A stretch of 64,000 nt of DNA from NCBI RefSeq assembly GCF_021271205.1, contig NZ_JAIWKS010000007.1, positions 246,142 to 310,141 of the forward strand, read 5' to 3'. Position numbers and translations under genes: made by a program. The DNA is from Pseudomonas uvaldensis. Lineage in GTDB: Bacteria > Pseudomonadota > Gammaproteobacteria > Pseudomonadales > Pseudomonadaceae. The notes beneath the pieces are model-generated. The model was not told the DNA's origin. It searched no databases and was given only the letters and a program-made list of their open reading frames with translations. Positions 45,167-52,662 of the stretch are shown here, piece after piece; the stretch's first letter is position 1; each line of letters opens with the position of its first letter.

Positions 45167-45442
45167 ATGAAAGCCCAAGCCCGCCATATCCTGGTGAAAA
45201 CCGCCGAAGAAGCCGAACAGCTCAAGCAACGCATCGCCAAGGGCGAAGCCTTCGATGTTCTGGCCAAAAAATACTCCACCTGCCCCTCCGGCAAGCGCGG
45301 TGGCGACCTGGGCGAAATACGGCCGGGGCAGATGGTCGGAGCGATCGATGCGGTGATCTTCAAGAAGCCGTTGCGGGTGGTGCATGGGCCGATCAAGAGC
45401 AAGTTCGGGTATCACCTGGTGCAGGTGTTCTATCGGGACTGA
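45167..45442 (+). CDS. Second parvulin-type peptidyl-prolyl isomerase
   Basis: A 91-aa single-domain parvulin (KAQARHILVKTAEEAEQLKQ, STCPSGKRGGDLGEIRPGQM, KSKFGYHLVQVFYRD), paralogous to the one at 29124-29405. It has no signal peptide. It follows the hybrid kinase by 54 bp and is followed by a REP pair. Same chemistry as PpiC is expected; target unknown. Confidence 0.9.
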   Translation: MKAQARHILVKTAEEAEQLKQRIAKGEAFDVLAKKYSTCPSGKRGGDLGEIRPGQMVGAIDAVIFKKPLRVVHGPIKSKFGYHLVQVFYRD

Positions 45443-45470
45443 CTGACGGGCCAAGCCCCTGTGGAAGCAA

Positions 45471-45561
45471 CTGTGGGAGCAAGGCTTGCCCGCGATGAAC
45501 GATAACGCGGCAGACTGAACGACCGCACCGCCTGTATCGCGGGCAAGCCTTGCTCCCACAG
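45471..45561. repeat. REP pair (inverted)
   Basis: CTGTGGGAGCAAGGCTTGCC and its inverted copy about 45 bp apart, between two converging genes. Confidence 0.85.
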
Positions 45562-45595
45562 ATTGCTCCCGCAGGTTATTCATGGGGTGTTTCCA

Positions 45596-46510
45596 TTATT
45601 TGGGGATCAACGCCCCCGGCATCTGAATCACCCGGCTCGCCAGCCGATGCCCGGCCTCGGCGGCCTCTGCCGGACTGCCACCCAGCAAGCGGCTCGCCAG
45701 GTACGCAGCGCTGAACGAATCCCCCGCCGCTGTCGTATCCACCACGCGCTCGACCCGCTGGGCGGGAATCTCATAGGACAGCCCATCGCAACGGATCAGG
45801 CAGGCTTCGGCGCCACGTTTGAGCACCACTTCCGGCGTGCCGAACGATGCATACGCCGCGAACACCGCGTCGCAGTCGGCATGGCCAAACAGGGCCTGTT
45901 CGTCGTCCACCGTCAGCAGGGCCAGTTCCACGTACGGCAAGACACTGCGATAGGCCGCACGGGCCGCCTCCACTGACGCCCAGAGCCTGGGTCGATAGTT
46001 GTTGTCGAACACCACTTGGGCTCCCCGTCGCCGTGCCTGGATCAAGACTTCGATGAGCCTGGCCCGTCCTTGCTCACCGAGTACCGCCAGGGTTATACCG
46101 CTGAAGTACAGCACGTCGTAATCCGGCAACGCCGCCAGGATCGGCGCGGCCGCCGGCGTGGTGAAGCAATCGCGCACCGCCGCTTCGTTGCGCCAGTACA
46201 GGAACCGCCGCTCGCCTGTCGCGTCGGTCTGGATGCAGTACAAGCCCGGCAAACGTCCGGGCAAGCGCTGGACCCGGTCCAATCCGATATTTTCCGCCGC
46301 CCAGCTCTGGCACATGGCATCGCTGAAACTGTCATCGCCCAGAGCAGTGACGTAATCCACCGAGCCCTTGTCGCCCACGGCACGGGACAGGTACACCGCC
46401 GTGTTCAGGGTATCGCCACCGAAGCTCTGTTGCAGGCTGCCGTCGGCGCGTTGTTGCAGTTCGATCATGCATTCGCCGATCAGGGCGATGCGGGGTTTGG
46501 GAGCGTTCAT
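45596..46510 (-). CDS. kdgK: 2-dehydro-3-deoxygluconokinase (PfkB family)
   Basis: A 304-aa PfkB-type sugar kinase. The N-terminal block PRIALIGECMIELQQ and GGDTLNTAVYLSRA are typical of KDG kinases, and the catalytic aspartate lies in TTAAGDSFSAAYL. It phosphorylates 2-keto-3-deoxygluconate to KDPG for the Entner-Doudoroff aldolase. The ATG at 46510 with CAGGA upstream begins the conserved part. Its neighbour is a PLP deaminase that could produce KDG from D-glucosaminate. Substrate range within PfkB is inferred. Confidence 0.85.
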   Translation of the reverse strand: MNAPKPRIALIGECMIELQQRADGSLQQSFGGDTLNTAVYLSRAVGDKGSVDYVTALGDDSFSDAMCQSWAAENIGLDRVQRLPGRLPGLYCIQTDATGERRFLYWRNEAAVRDCFTTPAAAPILAALPDYDVLYFSGITLAVLGEQGRARLIEVLIQARRRGAQVVFDNNYRPRLWASVEAARAAYRSVLPYVELALLTVDDEQALFGHADCDAVFAAYASFGTPEVVLKRGAEACLIRCDGLSYEIPAQRVERVVDTTAAGDSFSAAYLASRLLGGSPAEAAEAGHRLASRVIQMPGALIPK

Positions 46511-46549
46511 GGGGGCGTCCTGATGGTTTTTTAGTGTCTGGCAGGTCGC

Positions 46550-46643
46550 TATCGCGAGCAGGCTCGCTCCCACAGGGTTCGTGGCGGCCACAGAGAATGT
46601 ATTCGCAGCCAATCCAGTGTGGGAGCGGGCTTGCTCGCGAAGG
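46550..46643. repeat. Mixed REP pair
   Basis: A CGCGAGCAGGCTCGCTCCCA unit and an inverted GTGGGAGCGGGCTTGCTCGC unit, so two REP subtypes face each other, between the kinase and the deaminase genes. Confidence 0.85.
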
Positions 46644-46663
46644 CCGCGACGCGACCTCAAGTC

Positions 46664-47881
46664 TTAAAAACAAGTCTCCATGCTCTCGACCACCCGCAAC
46701 TGCTCATCCACCAAACACCCCACCCGCCACTTGTCAAAGGTCAAACATGGGTGGGAAGTACCGAACGCAATGATGTCGCCCACCCGTAGCTCGATACCCG
46801 GCGCCACGTTCATGAACGCATGCTGGTCCATCACCGCCGTCACCTTGCAGCCGTTCAGGTCATCCCCAGTCACCGCCTCAGCCCCAGCCTTGAAGCGCTT
46901 GAGCGGCACCGGCAGCCCGGCGTCGTAGGCCACGTCGCGCTTGCCCAGGGCGATCACCGCGAAGCCCGGCTCCGGCAACGATTGCACATGAGCCCAGACT
47001 TCCAGGGCCGGGCGCAGGCCTTCGTGCAGGTCGCTGCGTCGCTCCAGCACGCAGCACTGGGCCTCCTTGTAGATGCCATGGTCGTGGGCCACGTAACTGC
47101 CGGGGCGCAGCACACTGAGGAAGCGTCCGTGGGCGTTCTGGGCTTCGAAGGATTCGGCGATCAGGTCGTACCAGGCCGACCCCGAGGCGGTGATGATCGG
47201 TTTGGCGATGGCGAAGGCGCCGGCGTCCTGCAACTGCACCGCCAGGCGCACCAGGGACGCGGCGAACGTGCGAATGCCGCTGATGGCATGGTCACCGTGG
47301 ATCACGCCCTCGTAACCTTCGATACCCGTCAACGCCAAGGCCGGTTGCGCCCGGACAGCGTCGGCCAGGGCCAACACCTCGGCCTCGGTCCGGCACCCGC
47401 AACGACCGCCGACCACGCCGTATTCGATCATCACGTTCAGCCGAACACCCCGAGAGGCGAAGTACGCGCCCAGGTCCGCAACGTTGTCCGGATGATCCAC
47501 CATGCAATGGAATTGGAATGTCGGATCGGCCAGCAAATCGGCGATCAACGCCATGTTCGGCGTTCCCACCAATTGGTTGGCCATCAGCACCCGGCGAACA
47601 CCATGGGCGTAGGCGGCACGGGTCTGCACCGCCGTGGCAAGGGTCAAGCCCCAGGCCCCGGCATCGAGTTGCCGGCGAAACAGCGCCGGGGTCATGCTGG
47701 TCTTGCCGTGGGGTGCCAGCTCGGCACCGCTGTCGCTGACAAATTTTTGCATCCAGCGGATGTTGTGCTCCAACGCCTCGCGGTGCAGCACCAGGGCCGG
47801 CAGGCTGACGTCCCGCAGCAAGTATTGGCCGGCGGTGGCGGCGCCCTTTTCTACGGCAGCGTCATGAATGGCAGAAGACAT
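46664..47881 (-). CDS. Fold-III PLP amino-acid deaminase/aldolase (DSD1/D-threonine-aldolase family)
   Basis: A 405-aa enzyme with an alanine-racemase-like TIM barrel. The PLP lysine is in ELAPHGKTSMTP, MANQLVG and EGYEGVIHGDH follow, and the C-terminal beta domain carries the metal-site pattern DQHAFM and SHPCLTFDKW. Family reactions are dehydration/deamination of D-serine, D-threo-3-hydroxyaspartate or similar, or D-threonine aldol cleavage. Beside KDG kinase, RidA and an importer, D-glucosaminate to KDG and ammonia is the most economical reading, but this is inferred. Confidence 0.8.
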   Translation of the reverse strand: MSSAIHDAAVEKGAATAGQYLLRDVSLPALVLHREALEHNIRWMQKFVSDSGAELAPHGKTSMTPALFRRQLDAGAWGLTLATAVQTRAAYAHGVRRVLMANQLVGTPNMALIADLLADPTFQFHCMVDHPDNVADLGAYFASRGVRLNVMIEYGVVGGRCGCRTEAEVLALADAVRAQPALALTGIEGYEGVIHGDHAISGIRTFAASLVRLAVQLQDAGAFAIAKPIITASGSAWYDLIAESFEAQNAHGRFLSVLRPGSYVAHDHGIYKEAQCCVLERRSDLHEGLRPALEVWAHVQSLPEPGFAVIALGKRDVAYDAGLPVPLKRFKAGAEAVTGDDLNGCKVTAVMDQHAFMNVAPGIELRVGDIIAFGTSHPCLTFDKWRVGCLVDEQLRVVESMETCF

Positions 47882-47920
47882 GTTCGAACTCCTTACACGG
47901 CCGCAGGCAGCCGCGACGGT

Positions 47921-48700
47921 CTATTCATTGATGCGACGGGCCAGGTTGTTGGCGCTTTCGATCAGCACCCGGCGATAGTCGGCGTAATTGTTCCTGGCGT
48001 CGGCCCGAGGGGCGACGATGCACAGGGTCGCGATGGCAACGCCGTCCGGGTCTTTGACCGGTGCGGCGAAGCAGTGGGTAAAGGTGTCGGCCACGCTGTC
48101 GAAGGAGAAGAAGCCATCGACACCGGCCTGGCGGATTTCCTTGAGGAACTGCTCCACGGACAGACGCTCGCCGTCCGGCAGAATGAAGTCGTCAGGGTCG
48201 ATCAGGTCGATGATCTGTTGATCACTCAAATGTGCCAGCAAGAGGCGACCGGAGGCCGTCCATGGGATCGGCGCGTTTTCGCCGATGTCCGAGGAAATGC
48301 GAAAATGCCGCTCGCCCTCCTTCATCAAGGCCACCGTGTACTTGCGCCCGTTGAGCAGGCACATCTGGGCGGTTTCACGGGTCTGTCTGACGATTTCCTG
48401 CAAGGCATGATCGGCCTCGCGGCTCAGGTCGAAATGCCGCAGGTGCGCCTGCCCGAGAAAGTACAACTGGCGGCCCAGGTAGACATGGCCGTCCTTGCCC
48501 ACCGGCTCGAGGATGCGCCGCTCCAGCAGCGACGCCACCAGTTCGTAGACCGTGGACTTGGGGCTGCCGATGCCGCTGGCGATGTCATTCGGGCGCAGCG
48601 GCTGGCCGATTTCCTTGAGGAAATCGAGGATATCGAACGCCCGATCCAGTCCCCGGGCCCGGCGTTTGATGGTGTCTTCGGTCATGTCTTGGGTTCCCAT
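47921..48700 (-). CDS. IclR-family transcriptional regulator
   Basis: A 259-aa regulator with an N-terminal winged helix (about 15-75; GLDRAFDILDFLKEIGQPLRPNDIASGIG, SPKSTVYELVASL) and a C-terminal IclR effector domain (GRLLLAHLSD, then SFDSVADTFTHCFAAPVKD). It lies inside the deaminase/importer cluster on the same strand, so it is its likely local regulator. The ATG at 48700 gives the full frame; another ATG five codons later has GGGA upstream. A dyad at 52323-52340 before the binding-protein gene is a candidate site. Confidence 0.9.
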   Translation of the reverse strand: MGTQDMTEDTIKRRARGLDRAFDILDFLKEIGQPLRPNDIASGIGSPKSTVYELVASLLERRILEPVGKDGHVYLGRQLYFLGQAHLRHFDLSREADHALQEIVRQTRETAQMCLLNGRKYTVALMKEGERHFRISSDIGENAPIPWTASGRLLLAHLSDQQIIDLIDPDDFILPDGERLSVEQFLKEIRQAGVDGFFSFDSVADTFTHCFAAPVKDPDGVAIATLCIVAPRADARNNYADYRRVLIESANNLARRINE

Positions 48701-48747
48701 TCAGTTGGCCCGGAGTTTAACCAGACAGTTGTGGCGCCTGGTAGATC

Positions 48748-48857
48748 GCTATCGCGGGCAAGCCTTGCTCCCACAGGTAAAATACTTGCTCTTATGGGAA
48801 TAAGCCTGCTCCCACAGGCACAGCTTGATCTGTAGGAGCAAGGCTTGCCCGCGATGG
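48748..48857. repeat. Cluster of three REP-like units
   Basis: Two outer units (GCGGGCAAGCCTTGCTCCCA and GTAGGAGCAAGGCTTGCCCG) face each other around a diverged middle unit (TAAGCCTGCTCCCACAGG), between the RidA and IclR genes. Confidence 0.8.
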
Positions 48858-48861
48858 GGCC

Positions 48862-49248
48862 TCACTTTTTCTTGTAGGCAATGCAATCGATCTCGACCTT
48901 GCAATCGACCATCATGCTGGCCTGCACACAAGCCCGGGCCGGCGCGTGTTCCGGGCTGAAGTATTCGCCGAACACTTTGTTGAAGCTCCAGAAATCCCGC
49001 GGATCGTCCAGCCACACGCCGCAACGCACGACGTCCTCCAGACCGTAGCCGGCCTCTTCGAGGATGGCGATCAGGTTCTTCATGGTCTGGTGCGTCTGCT
49101 CGACGATCCCCCCGGCAATGATCTCGCCATCCATCGCCGGCACCTGGCCGGACACATGCAACCAGCCGTCTGCCTCCACCGCGCGGGCGAATGGGCGAGG
49201 CTGACCGCCGCCTGCGGTGCTGCCGGTGCCGTAGCGCGTAATACTCAT
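48862..49248 (-). CDS. RidA-family enamine/imine deaminase
   Basis: A 128-aa YjgF/YER057c/UK114 protein. The conserved arginine is in APARACVQASMM, with VSGQVPAMDGEIIAG in the first half. RidA proteins hydrolyse reactive enamines and imines released by PLP dehydratases. It lies directly after the ABC ATPase gene and near a PLP deaminase, which fits a role in clearing the intermediate of that enzyme. It could also act more generally. Confidence 0.88.
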   Translation of the reverse strand: MSITRYGTGSTAGGGQPRPFARAVEADGWLHVSGQVPAMDGEIIAGGIVEQTHQTMKNLIAILEEAGYGLEDVVRCGVWLDDPRDFWSFNKVFGEYFSPEHAPARACVQASMMVDCKVEIDCIAYKKK

Positions 49249-49273
49249 GGGTGTTTCTCCTTGTCGAATGGGA

Positions 49274-50065
49274 TTAAAAACGTGTGTTCTTGAGAAATTC
49301 CGCCAGGCGCGGGGATTGCGGGCGTTCGAACAGCTCTTTGGGTGGTCCCTGCTCCTCGATGCGCCCCTGGTTCATGAACACGATCTTGTCGGACACCTCG
49401 AAGGCAAAGCGCATCTCGTGGGTCACCAGCAGCATGGTCATGCCGTCTTCGGCCAGGCCCTTGATCACATTCAGGACCTCGCCCACCAGTTCCGGGTCGA
49501 GGGCCGAGGTCACTTCATCGAACAGCATCAGGCTGGGATTCATGGCAATTGCGCGGGCAATCGCCACCCGCTGTTGCTGGCCGCCGGACAACTGACCGGG
49601 AAAATGATCGCGACGTTCCAGCAGCCCGACCCGCTCCAGCCATTTCTCGGCCAGGGCCACCGCTTCGTCCTTGTGCAGTTTTTTCACCTTGAGCAGGCCC
49701 AGGGTGACGTTCTGCAACGCGGTCAGGTGGGGAAACAGGTTGAATTGCTGGAAGGCCATGCCGGTCATGGCCCGGTGCCGGGCGATGACCTTTTCGGCGT
49801 GGCGCACGCGCTTGCCATCGACCTCTTCATAGCCGATGGACTCGCCGTCGAGCACGATCTGGCCGCCCTGGAATTCTTCCAGCATGTTCACGCAGCGCAG
49901 CAGCGTGGTCTTGCCCGAGCCGCTGGAGCCAATCAGCGTGACCACGTTGCCGCGCTGCATGCTCAGGTCCACACCCTTGAGCACTTCCAGTGGGCCGTAT
50001 TGTTTGCGCAGACCGCGAATGTCCAGCAGCGGTCGGGCGTTGGTGGAAGTCGAAACGTCAGTCAT
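49274..50065 (-). CDS. Amino-acid-type ABC transporter ATPase (glucosaminate cluster)
   Basis: A 263-aa HisP/GlnQ-type ATPase: Walker A GSSGSGKTT, signature LSGGQQQRVAIARAIAM, Walker B LMLFDEVTSALD (Glu-Val in place of the usual Glu-Pro after the Asp). It overlaps the upstream permease by 4 bp and precedes RidA by 25 bp. It belongs to the four-component importer of the deaminase cluster. Confidence 0.9.
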   Translation of the reverse strand: MTDVSTSTNARPLLDIRGLRKQYGPLEVLKGVDLSMQRGNVVTLIGSSGSGKTTLLRCVNMLEEFQGGQIVLDGESIGYEEVDGKRVRHAEKVIARHRAMTGMAFQQFNLFPHLTALQNVTLGLLKVKKLHKDEAVALAEKWLERVGLLERRDHFPGQLSGGQQQRVAIARAIAMNPSLMLFDEVTSALDPELVGEVLNVIKGLAEDGMTMLLVTHEMRFAFEVSDKIVFMNQGRIEEQGPPKELFERPQSPRLAEFLKNTRF

Positions 50066-50724
50066 GGCAAGGCCACCCGCTTTTCAATGTGCCGACCGAG
50101 CAATTCGATGGCGTAATTGATGATGAAAAAGAGAAACCCGGCGAACAGATAGAACTCCAGGGTCATGAAGGTCCGGGCGATGATCTGTTGAGTGCTGAGC
50201 AGCAGCTCGGCGACGCCGATCACCGACAACAGGGTCGAGGCCTTGACGATCTCGGTGGAGGAATTGACCCAGGTCGGCAGGATCTGCCGCAATGCCTGGG
50301 GCAACAGCACATAGCCCAACGCCTGGAAAAACGTCAGGCCGATGGCCTGGCTCGCTTCCATCTGCCCACGCGGTAACGCCTGCAAGGCACCGCGTACGAT
50401 CTCGGCCACATGGGAGCCGCAAAACAGCGTCAGGCCCAGGACCCCGGCCTGGAACGCACCGATCTGCCAGCCCAGGGCCGGCGCCATGTAGAAGCAGGCC
50501 AGCACTAGCACGAACACCGGCGTGCCGCGAATCAGGTCGACATAGAAGCGAAACGGCGCGCGCATCCAGGTCCGGCCGTACGTCAGCACCAATCCGGCGA
50601 GCAGACCAATCAAGGTACCCAGCAAAATTGCCAATACCGAACACTGCACGCTAGTGAGGAATCCGGCCCACAGGGTGTCCCGGGCGACCCACAACTCATG
50701 CAACCAACTGGGGGATTCGTACAT
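50062..50724 (-). CDS. Amino-acid-type ABC transporter permease 2 (glucosaminate cluster)
   Basis: A 220-aa HisM/GlnP-type permease with about five helices and the EAA loop GQMEASQAIGLTFFQALGYV...PQALRQ. The start MYESPSWLHELWVARDTLW is followed by helix 1. It begins 9 bp after the other permease, so the two form one membrane unit. Confidence 0.9.
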   Translation of the reverse strand: MYESPSWLHELWVARDTLWAGFLTSVQCSVLAILLGTLIGLLAGLVLTYGRTWMRAPFRFYVDLIRGTPVFVLVLACFYMAPALGWQIGAFQAGVLGLTLFCGSHVAEIVRGALQALPRGQMEASQAIGLTFFQALGYVLLPQALRQILPTWVNSSTEIVKASTLLSVIGVAELLLSTQQIIARTFMTLEFYLFAGFLFFIINYAIELLGRHIEKRVALP

Positions 50725-50733
50725 GGGACACTC

Positions 50734-51396
50734 CTAACGGCGGATCGCCAGGCGCTGCTCGAAATACCGCAACACCATGGCAATGAGGTAACAGGCCGCG
50801 ACATACAGGGCCGTGGTCACCAGCCAGATTTCGATCACCCGGTAGCTCTCCACGTTGATCTTGCGGGCGTAGTAGGTCAGCTCCGGCACGGCAATCGCCG
50901 CCGCCAGGGAGGTGTCCTTGAACAGCGAAATGAAGTTGTTCGACAAGGCCGGCAACACGTTGCGCAGCATCACCGGCACGGTGATATAGGCTTTGACTTG
51001 CCACTCACCCAGGCCGATGGCCAGCCCTGCCTCGCGCTGGCCCTTGTGGATGCTCAGCAACCCGCCGCGGAACACTTCGGTCAGGTAGGCCCCGGCGTAT
51101 AGCGAGAGCGTGATGACGAACGACGGCAGCTTGTCCAGGCGAATACCCAGGCTCGGCAAGGCGAAGTAGATCAACAGGATCAACACCAGGATCGGCGTGT
51201 TGCGGATCACCGTGACATACACCGACGCGGCGGCCCGCAGGAGCCGATGCTTGCTGAGCAGCGCGAACGCCATTGCCAGGCCGATCACGCAACCGATGGC
51301 GATCGACACCAGCGCCAAGGAAAGCCCCAGGCCGAGTCCCGCCAGCAAGGTGTCGAAATCGCGCCAGACGGCGGCAAAGTTCAACTGATAATTCAT
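50734..51396 (-). CDS. Amino-acid-type ABC transporter permease 1 (glucosaminate cluster)
   Basis: A 220-aa permease (MNYQLNFAAVWRDFDTLLAG start; EAA loop GQREAGLAIGLGEWQVKAYI...PVMLRN). It is 54 bp after the binding-protein gene and precedes the second permease. The family is that of polar amino acids, but related operons in pseudomonads have been linked with amino sugars. Confidence 0.9.
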   Translation of the reverse strand: MNYQLNFAAVWRDFDTLLAGLGLGLSLALVSIAIGCVIGLAMAFALLSKHRLLRAAASVYVTVIRNTPILVLILLIYFALPSLGIRLDKLPSFVITLSLYAGAYLTEVFRGGLLSIHKGQREAGLAIGLGEWQVKAYITVPVMLRNVLPALSNNFISLFKDTSLAAAIAVPELTYYARKINVESYRVIEIWLVTTALYVAACYLIAMVLRYFEQRLAIRR

Positions 51397-51450
51397 GGTC
51401 GACTGTACCTTCGACGGGACGCCTCACAGCGGCGCCCCGGCCCCATGGGA

Positions 51451-52299
51451 TCATTTGTATTCGACAGGGAAACCGATCGCCGGCGACGGCAGCTCCACGC
51501 CGAACCACTGCTTGAACGACGCGGCATAGGTGGGGAACTCCACGCCAGTCATGGCTTCATGCAAGGTGGTATTGACGAAGTTCAGCCAGTCCTGGTCGCC
51601 GCGCTTGACCGCACAGGCGTAGGTCTGCGGGCTCCAGGCGTAGGCCGGGCTGCGGTAACGGCCGGGGTTCTGCACCATCAGATACTTGACCGAGGATTGG
51701 TCGGTGGCGGCGGCATCGGCGCGCCCGGAGTTCACGGCCTGATACATCAGGTCGACGCTGTCGTACTGATCGACCTTGGCTTTGGGCAGTGCCTGATGCA
51801 CCAATTCTTCGGCGTAGACGTTCTGCAGAACCGCCACGGTGACACTGTCGCCGGCGGCCCTGAGGTCTTCGATTTCCTTGTATTTGCTATTGGCGGGCAG
51901 CAGCAGGCCGACACCTTCGCGGTAGTACGGCAAGGTGAAGGCCACTTGCTGGGCGCGGCTGGCGGTGACGGTGATGAACTGACAACTGATGTCGACCTTG
52001 TCGGTCAGCAGGTTGGGAATTCGCGCATCGGACGACTGCACCACGAACTCGACTTTCTCCGGGTCATTGAACAGGCCCTTGGCGACCATCCGCGCAATGT
52101 CGATATCAAACCCCTGCAACTTGCCATCCGCTCCCTGGAAGTGCCACGGCGCGTTGGTGCTGCCGGTGCCCACAATCAATTTCCCGCGTTGCAGCACACT
52201 GTCCAGCTTGCTATCGGCCGCCTGGGCGACACCCATGGCAGCCGTCGTGGCCGCGAAGAGAAAAACACACGCTTTGAACAAGGAAGGTCGGCGATGCAT
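51451..52299 (-). CDS. Periplasmic binding protein of the glucosaminate-type importer
   Basis: About 282 aa with a signal peptide (MHRRPSLFKACVFLFAATTA, cleaved near AQA) and a cluster-3 binding fold: KLIVGTGSTNAPWHFQGADG and GFDIDIARMVAKGLFND. The ATG at 52299 is chosen for GGAG 9 bp upstream, over a start three codons earlier. It heads the importer operon. A perfect dyad ATTCCG-N6-CGGAAT lies 24 bp upstream. Ligand not known; D-glucosaminate or a related amino acid is inferred. Confidence 0.88.
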   Translation of the reverse strand: MHRRPSLFKACVFLFAATTAAMGVAQAADSKLDSVLQRGKLIVGTGSTNAPWHFQGADGKLQGFDIDIARMVAKGLFNDPEKVEFVVQSSDARIPNLLTDKVDISCQFITVTASRAQQVAFTLPYYREGVGLLLPANSKYKEIEDLRAAGDSVTVAVLQNVYAEELVHQALPKAKVDQYDSVDLMYQAVNSGRADAAATDQSSVKYLMVQNPGRYRSPAYAWSPQTYACAVKRGDQDWLNFVNTTLHEAMTGVEFPTYAASFKQWFGVELPSPAIGFPVEYK

Positions 52300-52322
52300 G
52301 GCTAGCACTCCACGATGGGTTT

Positions 52323-52340
52323 ATTCCGTTATACCGGAAT
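52323..52340. promoter_or_regulatory. Dyad ATTCCGTTATACCGGAAT, candidate IclR operator
   Basis: A perfect six-base inverted repeat just before the binding-protein gene, with a further CGGAAT half-site at 52355-52360. Inverted repeats of this kind are common IclR targets, and an IclR gene lies in the same cluster. Confidence 0.5.
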
Positions 52341-52539
52341 CAGGTATGTAACAACGGAATATACAGCAGAAAGTGTGCCACAGGATCAAGGCCTTTAGGG
52401 GAGGAAAAAGGAAAGTGATAGAAATCAGAAGGATGGGAAAAACGAGGCCTTGCCGGCGCGTGCGGCCGCGAGCCGATTGTTACCGTTGACAGCGGGTGTG
52501 CGGGTACCAAGGCCCCAAATCGGAGCCACGCGGTGCACC

Positions 52540-52630
52540 CTGTGGAAGCGAGCCTGCTCGCGATGGCGTCAGGTCAGCCTCATCTTCATTGACTGACATT
52601 CCGCTATCGCGAGCAGGCTCGCTCCCACAA
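52540..52630. repeat. REP pair (inverted)
   Basis: GCGAGCCTGCTCGCGATGG and CGCGAGCAGGCTCGCTCCCA facing each other. The remaining part of this 360-bp gap (52341-52539) shows no gene. Confidence 0.85.
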
Positions 52631-52662
52631 TGATTTGGCCACTGCCGCATTGGGAACAGGAT

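Noticed and set aside
46820..48835. A 671-codon open frame opposite the deaminase and IclR genes
   Set aside because: It spans two well-supported genes and their gap on the other strand and shows no protein family features.
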